Shown: positions 26,060 to 34,917 of the stretch, in pieces
Position numbering within the stretch: the stretch's first letter is position 1
How the letters are laid out: each line of letters starts with the position of its first letter
NCBI GenBank assembly: GCA_028287035.1
Contig: JAQBQL010000277.1
Span: forward strand, 1 to 50,769
DNA from: Labilithrix sp.
GTDB taxonomy: Bacteria > Myxococcota > Polyangia > Polyangiales > Polyangiaceae
Direction of reading: 5' to 3'
DNA: 50,769 nt
Made by a program: the position numbers and the translations under genes
Notes under the pieces: generated by a model
Told to the model about the DNA's origin: nothing
Databases searched by the model: none
Seen by the model: the letters and a program-made list of their open reading frames with translations, nothing else

Positions 26060-29000
26060 ATGAGTCAGGGCCAGAAGGGCACCAAGGCCGCGGACGACGG
26101 TGCGGCGGTCGCGGCGGCGGCGAAGAAGTCCGAGATCGGGACGATCCTCGCCAACCGTTACGAGGTCCTGCGCGAGCTCGGTCGCGGCGGCATGGGCGTC
26201 GTCTATCTTTGCAAGGACGGCGTCACGCACGAGCGCGTCGCGCTGAAGCGCCTGCGTCCCCCCGACGAAGCGAAGGCGACGCGCGCCGAGGAGAGCTGGT
26301 GGTTCCAGCAGGAGGCGCGCGCGGTCGCCGCCCTCGACCACCCGGCGATCGTCCGGGCCCGCGACTTCGGCACGCTGCACGACGGCTCTCCCTACCTCGT
26401 GATGGACGCGCTCCCCGGGCGCAGCGTCCACGAGTGGATGCACACGACCACCATGCCGTGGTCCGTGATCTGGGCGCTCATCGACCAGACGCTCGCCGGG
26501 CTCGGACACGCCCACGCGCGGCACATCATCCACGGCGATCTCAAGCCGTCGAACGTCATGCTCGACCTCGCGTCCACCGGTCGCGGACCGCGCGCGTACA
26601 TCCTCGATCTCGGCCTCGCATGGCTCCGCGACGCCCGTCACGACTCGCGCCTCGACGGCGCGCCGGAACCCGAGCTCGCCGTCCACGCGGGCGCCGGCAC
26701 CGTGGGCTGGGTCGCGCCCGAGCAGATCCGCAAGCAGGCGACGCTCGTCGGGCCTGCGACCGACCTCTACGCGCTCGGATGCATCCTCTACCGCGTGCTC
26801 ACCGGCAAGGAGGTCTTCGAGGGCACCGCGCAGGAGGTGCTGCGCGCGCACAAGCGGACGCCCGTGCCCCCGCCCGTGCTCCCGGAAGGCGTCCCGCCGC
26901 AGGCCGGCACCTTCATCCAGCGGCTGCTCGCGAAGAAGCCGTGGCATCGCTTCGATCTCGCGGCGGACGCGCGGCGCGTGTGGGCCCAGCTGCGGCCGCG
27001 CCACGCGCCGACCCTCGAGGAGACCGTGGCGAGCGCGCCCGTTCCGCCGCCCGAGCCCTCCTCGACGCCCGACATGGGCCGGGCGGTCGCCGCGGCGCGT
27101 GCGCTCGCGCCGGGCCTCCTCTCGCTGCGCCCTTCGCCGATGGTGGCGCGCGAGCCGGAGCGGCAGACGATGATGGACATCGTGCTGTCGGTCTGCGCGG
27201 GGCAGCCGCCGCAGCATCGCATGGTGGCCCTCATCGGCGAGGCCGGCGTCGGCAAGAGCCGCCTCGCCGAGTGGGTCTGCGAGCAGGTCCACGAGCGCGG
27301 GCTCATGTGGCCGCTGCGCGCTCGCTACGGGCGAACGCCGTCGCCGCTCGACGGCCTCACCGGCGCGGTCAACTCGTTCTACGGGCTGCAGGGCGCGGAC
27401 CGGGACACCGTCGAGCAGACGCTGCTCGACCGGTGGGAGGTCGACAAGGGGGACAGCGAGGAGCTCTCGTGGGTCGCCGCGACCGCCGAGTGGCTCCGGC
27501 CGACGCCGCCCGGCACGGTGCTGCCCGTCGGACCCACCGGCAAGCGGTTCGTGCTCGACACGCCGGAGCTTCGCTTCGCCGTCTCACGCCGCGTGCTCGA
27601 GCGCATCGGCGCGAACCGCCCGCTCATGATCTGGTACGACGACCTGCACCTCACGAGCGCGAACACGTTCGAGACGCTCGCGCGCATCCGCCGCGACACT
27701 CCGAAGCTCCGCATGCTCATCGTGGCGACCGCCCGCAGCGAGTCGCTCGAGACGGATCTCGACGCCGCAGTCCGCATGGAGGCGCTGCGCGCCGACTGGA
27801 GCGGCAAGGTCGTCGACATGAAGCCGCTCGGCACGGAGGAGACGGAGGTCCTCCTCCGCGCGACGTTGCCCTTGCAGGAGCCGGCCGTCCACGCCGCGGT
27901 CCAGCAGAGCCGGGGCAACCCGCTCTTCGCGCTGCAGCTCCTCCACGCGTGGGCGGGCGGCGGCTATCTCACGCTCGAGAACGGCAAGTACAAGGTCCCC
28001 GAGGAGGCGCTGCACGGGCGCGCCATCACGACCGCCGACCTCTGGGACGAGCGGCTCCGCGCGGTCCCGACCGATCTGCGGCTCGCGGCGTACGCGGCGG
28101 CGGCGCTCGGCGACGACGTGCGCGGCGGGGTCCTGAAGGCGCTCCTGTCGGCGCTCGGGATGGACCCGCGCGACGCAATGGTGGCGCTGACGCGCGCCCA
28201 GATCCTCCTCGCGTCGGGTAACGATCAGTTCCGCTGGCCGCACGCGCTCCTCCAGGAGCACCTGCTCGGCCGCCTCCACGAGCGGAACGACGCGCCCGCG
28301 ATCTTCCGCCTGGCCGCCAACGCGCTCGCGAAGCATCCCGAGGTCGGCTCGCGCCGGATCATGAAGCACCGCGTGCGGAACCTCCTCCGCGCCGGTGACG
28401 ACGACGTCGCCGCTCGCCTCATGTTCAGCTTCATCGAGGGCGCGTGGTCGCGCGGCCGCGACACCGCGGCGACGCTCAAGGACGTCGCCATGCTCGAGGG
28501 CCGCGTCACCGGCGTCGCCGCCGCCGAGTACGCCTACTGGCGCGCCGAGGCGCTCCGGCACATCGGCAAGCTCGAGGAGGCGCGCGAGCAGGCGGAGACC
28601 GCGCGCAAGGCGTTCGAGGCGGTCGGCGACCGCTCGAAGGAGGCGCACGCGCTGCGCCTTCTCGGACATCTCGCGAGCGACGTCGGCGCGCCCGCGCAGG
28701 GCCGCCTCCAGGTGGCGCTCGCCATCTCGCGCTTCGAGGAGCTGAAGGACGAGAGCGGCCTCGCGGCAGCGCTCGTCGTGCTCGGCGAGATCGACTACCT
28801 GCTCGGCGAGCACGCGCGGGCGCGCGAGGTGCTCCTCGAGGCGAGCAGCCGCTGCGAGCAGGTGAAGGACATGCTGGGCGGCGCCCAGTGCTTCATCCTC
28901 CTCGCCATGATCGAGACCGCGGTGGGCGGATACCGCCGCGCGCGCGATCTCCTCATCCACGCGCGCCAGTCGTTCGACGCGATCGGCTACCGGCTCGGCA

Positions 29001-29632
29001 TCGCGCAGAGCGACGTGGTCCTCGGGCACGCCGACCACCGCGCCGGCGAGATGGACGCGGCGCGCGTGCGAGCCCTCTCGGCCCGGGCCGCCTTCCGCGA
29101 GCTGATGAACCCGCGCGGCGAGGCTGCCTGCGAGCGCCTGCTGGCGCTCATCGCGATCGACACGGACGACTTCGCGGCGGGCGGAGCGCACGCATCGGTC
29201 GCGGCGAAGATCTTCGAGCGCCTTCAGGATCCGTGGGGCGACCTCGAGGCGCGGCTCCTCCTCGCGCAGGTCGCGCTCGCCAAGGGCGACCCGCAGGCGA
29301 AGCAGCTGTGCAGCGAGTGCGAGAAGATCGTGCTCGACGAGGCCGAGCCCCGGCAGCACCGGCACCTGACGCTCGCCTGGCTCGCCCAGACCGAGCAGCG
29401 GTGGGGCGACGCGGCAGCCGAGATCGACCGCGCCCGCGCCTCCTTCGGCGACAAGGCGCGCTGCGGAGACCACACCCCGCAGCTCCTGAAGCGCCTCGTG
29501 AAGATGAGCTGGCAAGGCCCGACCGTGGGCAAGGTCGCGGCCTGGCTCGACCTCGTCGAGGGCGCGAATCCCGACGAATCGGTGTCCTCGCGGTGGCCGG
29601 CGTCGACGCGCGCGGTGGCCGACGAGCCCTGA
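26060..29632 (+). CDS. Serine/threonine protein kinase fused to an AAA-type ATPase and TPR array
   Basis: The product is 1190 residues. The Hanks-type kinase (about 33-310) has GRGGMGVVY, VALK with K63, a catalytic loop HGDLKPSN with D160 (HGD instead of HRD), DLG (D183) instead of DFG, and APEQ. The missing Arg and DLG loop suggest an enzyme not needing activation-loop phosphorylation. A P-loop ATPase follows with Walker A GEAGVGKS (393-400) and LMIWYDDLHL as Walker B. The C-terminal half (about 780-1160) is helical TPR-like repeats. This STAND-like architecture is common in myxobacteria. No membrane helix is present, so it is cytoplasmic; its trigger and substrates are unknown. It is a monocistronic gene. 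Confidence 0.92.
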   Translation: MSQGQKGTKAADDGAAVAAAAKKSEIGTILANRYEVLRELGRGGMGVVYLCKDGVTHERVALKRLRPPDEAKATRAEESWWFQQEARAVAALDHPAIVRARDFGTLHDGSPYLVMDALPGRSVHEWMHTTTMPWSVIWALIDQTLAGLGHAHARHIIHGDLKPSNVMLDLASTGRGPRAYILDLGLAWLRDARHDSRLDGAPEPELAVHAGAGTVGWVAPEQIRKQATLVGPATDLYALGCILYRVLTGKEVFEGTAQEVLRAHKRTPVPPPVLPEGVPPQAGTFIQRLLAKKPWHRFDLAADARRVWAQLRPRHAPTLEETVASAPVPPPEPSSTPDMGRAVAAARALAPGLLSLRPSPMVAREPERQTMMDIVLSVCAGQPPQHRMVALIGEAGVGKSRLAEWVCEQVHERGLMWPLRARYGRTPSPLDGLTGAVNSFYGLQGADRDTVEQTLLDRWEVDKGDSEELSWVAATAEWLRPTPPGTVLPVGPTGKRFVLDTPELRFAVSRRVLERIGANRPLMIWYDDLHLTSANTFETLARIRRDTPKLRMLIVATARSESLETDLDAAVRMEALRADWSGKVVDMKPLGTEETEVLLRATLPLQEPAVHAAVQQSRGNPLFALQLLHAWAGGGYLTLENGKYKVPEEALHGRAITTADLWDERLRAVPTDLRLAAYAAAALGDDVRGGVLKALLSALGMDPRDAMVALTRAQILLASGNDQFRWPHALLQEHLLGRLHERNDAPAIFRLAANALAKHPEVGSRRIMKHRVRNLLRAGDDDVAARLMFSFIEGAWSRGRDTAATLKDVAMLEGRVTGVAAAEYAYWRAEALRHIGKLEEAREQAETARKAFEAVGDRSKEAHALRLLGHLASDVGAPAQGRLQVALAISRFEELKDESGLAAALVVLGEIDYLLGEHARAREVLLEASSRCEQVKDMLGGAQCFILLAMIETAVGGYRRARDLLIHARQSFDAIGYRLGIAQSDVVLGHADHRAGEMDAARVRALSARAAFRELMNPRGEAACERLLALIAIDTDDFAAGGAHASVAAKIFERLQDPWGDLEARLLLAQVALAKGDPQAKQLCSECEKIVLDEAEPRQHRHLTLAWLAQTEQRWGDAAAEIDRARASFGDKARCGDHTPQLLKRLVKMSWQGPTVGKVAAWLDLVEGANPDESVSSRWPASTRAVADEP

Positions 29633-29708
29633 AGGCCCGGCCTCGCGGACGATCGTTGTCAAGCGGACGTGGACCTACGAACGTAGCTTTGCTAGAAGAC
29701 GCGCCACC

Positions 29709-29876
29709 ATGTCGACCCCGCAGGATTCCCCGCGCCGCCGCAAGCAGAAGGCCCGTCGTACGAAGCAGCTCGCCGAGTGGCGCCTCAAGAAGGCCATCGA
29801 GGGCGCTGCTCCTGCCGGAGCCCCGCCGAAGAAGGCGACCCCGCCGAAGAAGACGGCCGCCGCCTCGCTGAAATAA
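29709..29876 (+). CDS. Small, very basic protein of 55 residues
   Basis: ATG 29709 to TAA 29876. The peptide opens MSTPQDSPRRRKQKARRTKQ and continues through LAEWRLKKAIEG to an Ala/Pro/Lys tail with repeated PPKK units, histone H1-like in composition. About a third of the residues are Lys or Arg. No signal or membrane segment is present. It may bind nucleic acid or ribosomes, but this is only a composition argument. It stands alone between the kinase gene and a conserved protein gene, with a CTACG-AA-CGTAG inverted repeat (29675-29686) upstream. Confidence 0.6.
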   Translation: MSTPQDSPRRRKQKARRTKQLAEWRLKKAIEGAAPAGAPPKKATPPKKTAAASLK

Positions 29877-29945
29877 GCGTTCGGAGTCCCGGGGGGGAAT
29901 CCATGCTGGCCACGGTGGCGTTTGCTGCCGTAGACTGACCGTCGC

Positions 29946-30449
29946 ATGGAGATGGAGACGTTCGAGGTCACGCAGGCGGTGCTCAACCTCGGCACCGTCT
30001 ATCACGTGCGAAAACCGCGCACGGAGCCCACGCTCTACACGATCCGTGGCGAGCTGATGACGACCACACCGCGCTTCCACCTGCTGGAAGGAGGGGGCGC
30101 GCAGGGGGACGCCGGCAAGGCGATCGCGGATCTGACCGCGAACTTCATCAAGACGCGCTACGAGATCCGCAGCGACGGCAAGCAGCTCGGTGCCCTCGTG
30201 TTCCCGGCGGTGGCGTTCAAGAAGACGCTGACCCTGACCGTGGGCGAGGACGAGTACACCGCCGACGGCGGCGTGTTCAAGGGCGTCTTCCAGTGCAAGC
30301 GGGCGGACGGAGTCGTGGTCTTCGAGATCGCGAAGGAGCTGTCGTTCATCCGCGACACGTTCCTCGTGAAGACCGACGGCACGTTGCCGGTCTCGGTGGC
30401 GCTGCTCTCTGCAGTCGCCATCCACTCACGCTTCTACGACTACGTGTAG
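29946..30449 (+). CDS. Tubby-C/LURP-one-like protein, tentative
   Basis: The product is 167 residues, soluble, without a signal. The pattern VYHVRKPRTEPTLYTIRGEL, ANFIKTRYEIRSDGKQLG, a long run of alternating beta strands and a final hydrophobic helix (SVALLSAVAIHSRFYDYV) resemble the tubby C-terminal-like/LURP-one/scramblase fold, a 12-strand barrel around a helix. Family recognition is weak and membrane-lipid binding is only a guess. A TAGACT hexamer ends 9 nt before the ATG, and a second in-frame ATG lies six bases downstream. It is convergent with the next gene. Confidence 0.6.
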   Translation: MEMETFEVTQAVLNLGTVYHVRKPRTEPTLYTIRGELMTTTPRFHLLEGGGAQGDAGKAIADLTANFIKTRYEIRSDGKQLGALVFPAVAFKKTLTLTVGEDEYTADGGVFKGVFQCKRADGVVVFEIAKELSFIRDTFLVKTDGTLPVSVALLSAVAIHSRFYDYV

Positions 30450-30475
30450 AGCGCGCTCGCGGGGCTCGAGGCCGC

Positions 30476-31069
30476 TCAGCGTCGCTTGGCGCGCGCGGTG
30501 GAGACCGGCGTCGTCGTGCGGCGCGGGGCCTTGCCGTGGCGAACGCCGCCGAGGCTCTCGACCGGCGTGACGCTCTTCGAGGGGACGGTGCCCGCCGCGC
30601 TCGCGGGCTCCGCGGCTGCGGCTGATGCCGAGGGCGAGCCCGTGGCCGCGGTGACGCCGAGGGCGAGCACGCAGACCCCGAGGCACGCCGCGAGTCCCAG
30701 CTTGACCATGCGCGTGAAGCGCTCGCGCCGTTCCGCGACGTGCGGCTGGCGCTTCTCGTCGAGCACCGGATCCGGGAGCACGATGCTCTCCCACGTCATG
30801 CGTGACGGGCCCAACGCGGCGGCGCGGGCGAGCAGCTCCTGCTTCGAGACGCCGGAGCGCTCCGTCTCGCCGACGAACGCGAGGCTGACCGGTCGCGCCG
30901 TCACCGGCGGTGCCGGCGCAGCGGGGGGAGGAGGAGCGGCAAGGGCGACCTCGAACGGACCGCTCGTCTCGCGCAGCGTGGTCTCGCCGATCGCCGCGGG
31001 AGGAAAGGCCTCCGGGGTGAAGGCCTGGAAGGCGAGGGGACGAGGCGGGGTCGGTCGCGGCTGCTCCAC
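30476..31069 (-). CDS. Single-pass membrane protein of unknown function, 197 residues
   Basis: GTG start at 31069. The N-terminal half is Pro/Ala-rich (FQAFTPEAFPPAAIGET) with one conserved-looking piece KQELLARAAALGPSRMTWES (about 76-94). One membrane helix spans about 122-143 (VKLGLAACLGVCVLALGVT), and a Ser/Ala/Arg-rich tail ends the protein. No family is recognised. The arrangement, with a cytoplasmic Pro-rich N-terminus and a single helix, resembles the 200-residue protein encoded at 32543-33145. There is no clear ribosome binding site, so the start is uncertain. Confidence 0.5.
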   Translation of the reverse strand: MEQPRPTPPRPLAFQAFTPEAFPPAAIGETTLRETSGPFEVALAAPPPPAAPAPPVTARPVSLAFVGETERSGVSKQELLARAAALGPSRMTWESIVLPDPVLDEKRQPHVAERRERFTRMVKLGLAACLGVCVLALGVTAATGSPSASAAAAEPASAAGTVPSKSVTPVESLGGVRHGKAPRRTTTPVSTARAKRR

Positions 31070-31268
31070 GCCTCACACACCAGCAAGCGACGGGCCACGC
31101 GGCTGGGCTCCTGAGGTCGGTCGCGCCACGCCGCCGACCCCACGGATCGCCCCGCGATCGTCGCTCCTCGCGTGCTCGGCGCCCCCGCGGTGCGTCGGCC
31201 CGGTCCACCGCTGAACACCAGCGGTGGATCGCGCTACCCCCGGCTGCGGGCAAGGGCCCGCGTCGCGG

Positions 31269-32480
31269 TCACTCCTTCTCGGCGTCGACCCAGGCCTTGA
31301 TGCCCTGGATGATCGGGTCGCTCGGGTCGAGCTTCTTGATCGGATGGTTCGGGTTCGCCTGCCCGGTGGGGTTCAGGATGATGAGGCTCTTCGCCTTGTC
31401 CTGGAAGTTGATCATCGTGCGCGCGTGGCCGCACGCGGTCGCGGGGTCGGTCACGTAGGCGCGGAGGTCCATGGCGAGGACCGGCGGCGGTAGCGAGCCG
31501 TCCACGTCCTGCGCGTGGCAACCGAGGCACGAGCCCTTGCCGATGACGCCGCCGTCGAACGTGCCGCCGTCGTTCTGATCGTCGCCGGTGATGTCGAGCA
31601 TCGTCTGCATCGCGGGCACGGCCTTGGTGTTCCAGACGTCGAGCGCGGTGCACTGCGTGTTCTTGCCCTGACCGGGCGCCGACGTGATCGCCTTGAACAC
31701 GATCTTGAGCTGCCCCGCGGGGTCCCAGCCGGTGAGGACCATGCTGCCCGTGTAGAGGTCGACCGTCGTCCCGGCGGGCACGGTCAGCTCACCCTGGAAG
31801 CCGTTGACCACGGGGTCCGCCTTCACCTTGCCGCTCCGCGGGAGCTTCACGAAGAACGGCGAGTCGAGCGTCAGGTTGGCGTTCTGCGGCGCGGTCACGG
31901 TGAGCGCGGTGAGCGACAGCGTGCCGTTCGTTCCGTTGCTGCCGAGGAACGAGATCTTGCCGCCCGCGTAGCCCTCGCCGAGCGGATCGAGGTACTGCAC
32001 GTTCGGGCCCTCGAGCACGGCGAACGCGCCGGTGGTCGGCAGCGGCGGGCCGGGCATCTCGGCGTTGATCCACGCCGCCGTGTGATCGTAGAGCTCGGGG
32101 AAGCCCTTGAGCGCCGGGCCGGTGTGCGCGACCTGCGTGAGGATGATGCTGTCGTTCGGGTCGCGCGTGGCGGGCAGGATGCCGGGATAGTTCTTCGCGG
32201 ACACGTACGCGTCCGGGTCACCGAGCCAGTGCGGGGCGACGGTGCCCTTCACGTGACAGCTGCCGTTCGCGCCGCCGCAGCGCACGAGCAGATCGTGCTG
32301 GACGACGCGGAAGAGGGGCTCGCCGTTGGTGCCGCCCTCGCCGCCGTTCGCGGGATCGTCCGAGGAGCTGCTGCACGCCGCCGAGCCGAGCGCACCGAGA
32401 CCACCGAGCACGAACACGGAGACGCCGACCGCGAGCGCGCTCCGGACCGAGCTCCGCACGCGCGAATGCAAAGCCATCAT
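31269..32480 (-). CDS. c-type cytochrome-like lipoprotein
   Basis: The product is 403 residues. The signal peptide ends LGSAAC (Cys36), followed by the Ser/Asp/Gly-rich spacer usual for exported lipoproteins of this lineage. Near the N-terminus is C68-x6-C75-H76 and in the second half a canonical heme site C318-x2-C321-H322 (SCLGCHAQD), so at least one covalently bound heme is likely. Between them lies a beta-rich region (about 150-270). Electron transfer at an envelope membrane is plausible, partners unknown. The start could also be the in-frame ATG at 32513. It follows the 200-residue membrane protein on the same strand, 62 bp apart. Confidence 0.75.
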   Translation of the reverse strand: MMALHSRVRSSVRSALAVGVSVFVLGGLGALGSAACSSSSDDPANGGEGGTNGEPLFRVVQHDLLVRCGGANGSCHVKGTVAPHWLGDPDAYVSAKNYPGILPATRDPNDSIILTQVAHTGPALKGFPELYDHTAAWINAEMPGPPLPTTGAFAVLEGPNVQYLDPLGEGYAGGKISFLGSNGTNGTLSLTALTVTAPQNANLTLDSPFFVKLPRSGKVKADPVVNGFQGELTVPAGTTVDLYTGSMVLTGWDPAGQLKIVFKAITSAPGQGKNTQCTALDVWNTKAVPAMQTMLDITGDDQNDGGTFDGGVIGKGSCLGCHAQDVDGSLPPPVLAMDLRAYVTDPATACGHARTMINFQDKAKSLIILNPTGQANPNHPIKKLDPSDPIIQGIKAWVDAEKE

Positions 32481-32542
32481 CAGGCGCGATCGTGCCGTGC
32501 GAACGCCGCTCATGCAAGCGCGGCGCGCGGCGCGCGGGCGTT

Positions 32543-33145
32543 TCAGCGGTGCCGGCGCAGCACGACCGCGTGCCCGGTGTGCTGCTCGAGGGTACGCGCC
32601 GCACGCACCTGGGCGGCCTCGCCGGCGCTCGCAACGTCGGCCGCGTCGCTCGCGTGCGCGGTCGTGGCGAACGTCACGCCGGCGGCCACGAGCACGAACG
32701 CGGTGATGGCGGCGGCGCGCGTGAGATCGCCGCGGCTCCACTGAAAGCACGACCAGAGCGCGAGCAGTCGGCTCATGAAGAGCAGGGGCGGGGAGGGCGG
32801 GACGAGCATCCCGCGCTCGGCGCGTTGCTCGCTGACGATCGCGAGGGTCTGCTCCCATAGCTCGCGCATCTCGTCGACGGCGCTATGGATGCCGTGAGGC
32901 GCCAGCGGGAACGCGAGCGGCGTGAGGGACCGCGCGTCGTCGCGGACGGCGGCGGCGTCGAAGACGATCGTCACCGCGGGCGGAGCGAAGGGAGCGACCC
33001 TCCGCGAGCTCGGCGGCGGATCCATGTCGTCGGCGACGACCGTGTCGGCGAACGCGATGTCGTGGGTCGGATCGTCGCTGTCGTCGGGCGCGAGCACGTC
33101 GGCGAGCGCCGCGTACGTTGGCGTGAAGGGCGACGGGCGAGACAT
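32543..33145 (-). CDS. Single-pass membrane protein of unknown function, 200 residues
   Basis: ATG 33145 follows AGGAG with a 10-nt gap; the frame is open far upstream but the start is clear. Residues 1-60 are acidic and Pro-rich (DDSDDPTHDI), a helix at about 87-112 (DEMRELWEQTLAIVSEQRAE) precedes an aromatic segment SRLLALWSCFQWSR and a membrane helix (about 143-162), and the C-terminus is Ala-rich and basic (LEQHTGHAVVLRRHR). I do not recognise a family. It probably shares a transcript with the cytochrome-like lipoprotein downstream. Confidence 0.55.
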   Translation of the reverse strand: MSRPSPFTPTYAALADVLAPDDSDDPTHDIAFADTVVADDMDPPPSSRRVAPFAPPAVTIVFDAAAVRDDARSLTPLAFPLAPHGIHSAVDEMRELWEQTLAIVSEQRAERGMLVPPSPPLLFMSRLLALWSCFQWSRGDLTRAAAITAFVLVAAGVTFATTAHASDAADVASAGEAAQVRAARTLEQHTGHAVVLRRHR

Positions 33146-33449
33146 CCGGGTTGCTCTCCTCGACGCAAGCGGCGAGCCAGCGGGAGCCGGGTGCTTCGAG
33201 CGGGGCAGAAGCGCGTCACCGTGACCACGGAAGGCGGGCGGATCGAGAACGGCCCGTGTTTGTAGGTTGCATGGGAAACATCGGCGCGATGTGCGCGGAA
33301 CACCCTCATGGCGAGGGAGCGATCCGGCTGGGCCGCGGGTCATCCATGACGAGGACCTGCTCCCGCGCCCGCTGCCCGCACGCATGCGGGGTTTGTCCGG
33401 TGGCGGGGCCGCCGGCGCCGGCGGCACGGCCGCTGCTACGTCACTCTCC
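33146..33449. other. Divergent intergenic region
   Basis: 304 bp between the 200-residue membrane protein gene (minus) and the second formylglycine-enzyme-like gene (plus). Apart from the ribosome binding site of the minus-strand gene I see no confident promoter, RNA gene or repeat. In-frame starts for the plus-strand gene exist further upstream (ATG 33384). Confidence 0.4.
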
Positions 33450-34412
33450 GTGAACCTGCGCCTGCGCGACCTCGTGCGTGGAGACGTGCTCGCGGCGACG
33501 CTCGCCGCCGCGCTGACCGCGTGCAGCGCGCCCGCGGCCGACGCCGTCGCGCGGGAGCCCGGAGCTCCGGGAATGACGAGCTCGGTCACGGGTCCCGCGA
33601 GCGTCCTCGCGGTCTCCTCGGGCGGCGAGGCCGAGGGCAGCGGTGGCCGGAAGGCCCGGCTCGCGAGCACGCGGAAGGAGCCGTTCGCGCAGCCCGCATC
33701 CGGCGCCTGTCCGGAGGGCATGGCCTCGGTCGGCGGCCGCTTCTGCATCGACCGCTACGAGGCCGCGCTGCTCGACGTGCTTCCCGGCGGCGAGGAACGC
33801 CCGCACTCCCCGTTCACGCCGGTCGGTCCGCGCGACGCGGTTCGCGCGGTGAGCGCGCCGAACGTCTACCCCCAGGGCTACATCAGCGCGGTCGAGGCGC
33901 AGCGCGCGTGCGGCGCGTCCGGCAAGCGCCTGTGCCAGGTCGCCGAGTGGGGCGCCGCGTGCCGTGGTCCGGAGGCGCGCGCGTGGGGCTACGGCGAGCA
34001 GCGCGAGCCGGGCCGCTGCAACGACCGCGGCCGGAACCCGGTCCTCGCGCTCTCGGGCGCTCGGGCGCGGCACTGGGACTGGAAGACGATGAACCAGCCC
34101 GCGCTGAACCAGCTCGAGAGCACGCTCGCGCGGACCGGGGAGCACGAGGGCTGCACGAACGAGTACGGCGTCTACGACATGGTCGGGAACCTCCACGAGT
34201 GGGTCGCCGATCCGTCGGGCACGTTCTACGGCGGCTACTACCAGGACGTCGCGAGCGTCGGTCATGGCGCGGGCTGCGGCTATCTCACGACTGCGCACGA
34301 GGCGCGCTACCACGACTACTCGACGGGGTTCCGCTGCTGCGCCGACCTCCCCGGAACGGCCCCGCCGCCCGCGCCGGTCGCCGCGCCCCGGCGCGGGAAG
34401 GCCCGGCGCTAG
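33450..34412 (+). CDS. Lipoprotein with formylglycine-generating-enzyme-like domain
   Basis: From GTG 33450 the product is 320 residues with a signal MNLRLRDLVRGDVLAATL ending AALTAC, a good lipobox. After a Gly/Ser linker, the FGE/SUMF1-like domain covers about 80-305: GACPEGMASVGGRFCIDRYE, YISAVEAQRACGASGKRLCQ, VAEWGAACRGPE, NEYGVYDMVGNLHEWVADP and GFRCCADLPG, close to the family consensus. Many Cys are present, including an RCC near the end. The family includes true sulfatase activators and many binding or regulatory relatives; the substrate is unknown and no sulfatase gene is nearby. Earlier starts (ATG 33384) would bury the signal peptide. Confidence 0.8.
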   Translation: MNLRLRDLVRGDVLAATLAAALTACSAPAADAVAREPGAPGMTSSVTGPASVLAVSSGGEAEGSGGRKARLASTRKEPFAQPASGACPEGMASVGGRFCIDRYEAALLDVLPGGEERPHSPFTPVGPRDAVRAVSAPNVYPQGYISAVEAQRACGASGKRLCQVAEWGAACRGPEARAWGYGEQREPGRCNDRGRNPVLALSGARARHWDWKTMNQPALNQLESTLARTGEHEGCTNEYGVYDMVGNLHEWVADPSGTFYGGYYQDVASVGHGAGCGYLTTAHEARYHDYSTGFRCCADLPGTAPPPAPVAAPRRGKARR

Positions 34413-34440
34413 GGCGGTCCCCGACCTGGTGGCCGGATGT

Positions 34441-34470
34441 TTGGCCCTACATGTAGGCGAGCCGTACGCT
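34441..34470 (+). promoter_or_regulatory. Promoter with operator-like palindrome before the PilZ pair
   Basis: TTGGCC (34441-34446), an 18-nt spacer and TACGCT (34465-34470), ending 6 nt before ATG 34477. Inside the spacer is a perfect 12-bp palindrome CCTACATGTAGG (34446-34457), well placed for a repressor or activator. Confidence 0.45.
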
Positions 34471-34476
34471 CGGCCG

Positions 34477-34917
34477 ATGCTGCAAGAAGGTCTCGCTCCG
34501 GGTCTTCGCTTCGTGAGGCGCAACGACCGTCACGAGATGCGTCGCGCGTTCGGTCTCCGTTGCCAGGTGGTCCGCGAGCGCGACTTCCGCCTCGTCGCCG
34601 ACCGCGCCGTCGACCTCTCCCCGGACGGGATGTTCGTGCGGAGCGACCGCGACGACCTTGCCGTCGGCGAGAGCCTCATCGTCTCGTTCAAGGCGACCTC
34701 GCTCGGCCTCTGGTTCGACACCGAGGCGACCGTCGCGCGGCTGGTGCGCGGGCGCCGGGGGACCGACCGCGGCGCGGGCTTCGGCCTGTCCTTCTCGACG
34801 CTCGACCGCGTGAAGCGTCTCATCCTGCGCGGCCATCTGCGGCGCGTGCCTCCGCCGCTGCCGCGTCGCCACCAGCGCATGGACGTGGCGAAGACGGTCC
34901 GGAGCGTGAGCCGATGA
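34477..34917 (+). CDS. PilZ domain protein
   Basis: The product is 146 residues. The PilZ c-di-GMP-binding pattern is present: RHEMR (RxxxR) near residue 20 and DLSPDG (D/N-x-S-x-x-G) about 30 residues later, followed by a six-strand barrel-like sequence (LIVSFKATSLGLWFDTEATV). The C-terminus is Arg/Pro-rich (RVPPPLPRRHQR). It probably binds cyclic di-GMP and passes the signal to an unknown partner. The gene overlaps the next PilZ gene by ATGA, so both are one operon, and a leaderless-type promoter with a palindrome lies upstream. Confidence 0.85.
   Translation: MLQEGLAPGLRFVRRNDRHEMRRAFGLRCQVVRERDFRLVADRAVDLSPDGMFVRSDRDDLAVGESLIVSFKATSLGLWFDTEATVARLVRGRRGTDRGAGFGLSFSTLDRVKRLILRGHLRRVPPPLPRRHQRMDVAKTVRSVSR

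Noticed and set aside
25831..28221. A 796-codon open frame overlapping the kinase start
   Set aside because: Out of frame with the kinase and Arg-rich without domains; begins in the intergenic region by chance.
27584..29662. A 692-codon open frame opposite the kinase gene
   Set aside because: Low-complexity shadow frame. The plus strand has kinase, Walker and TPR-like motifs.
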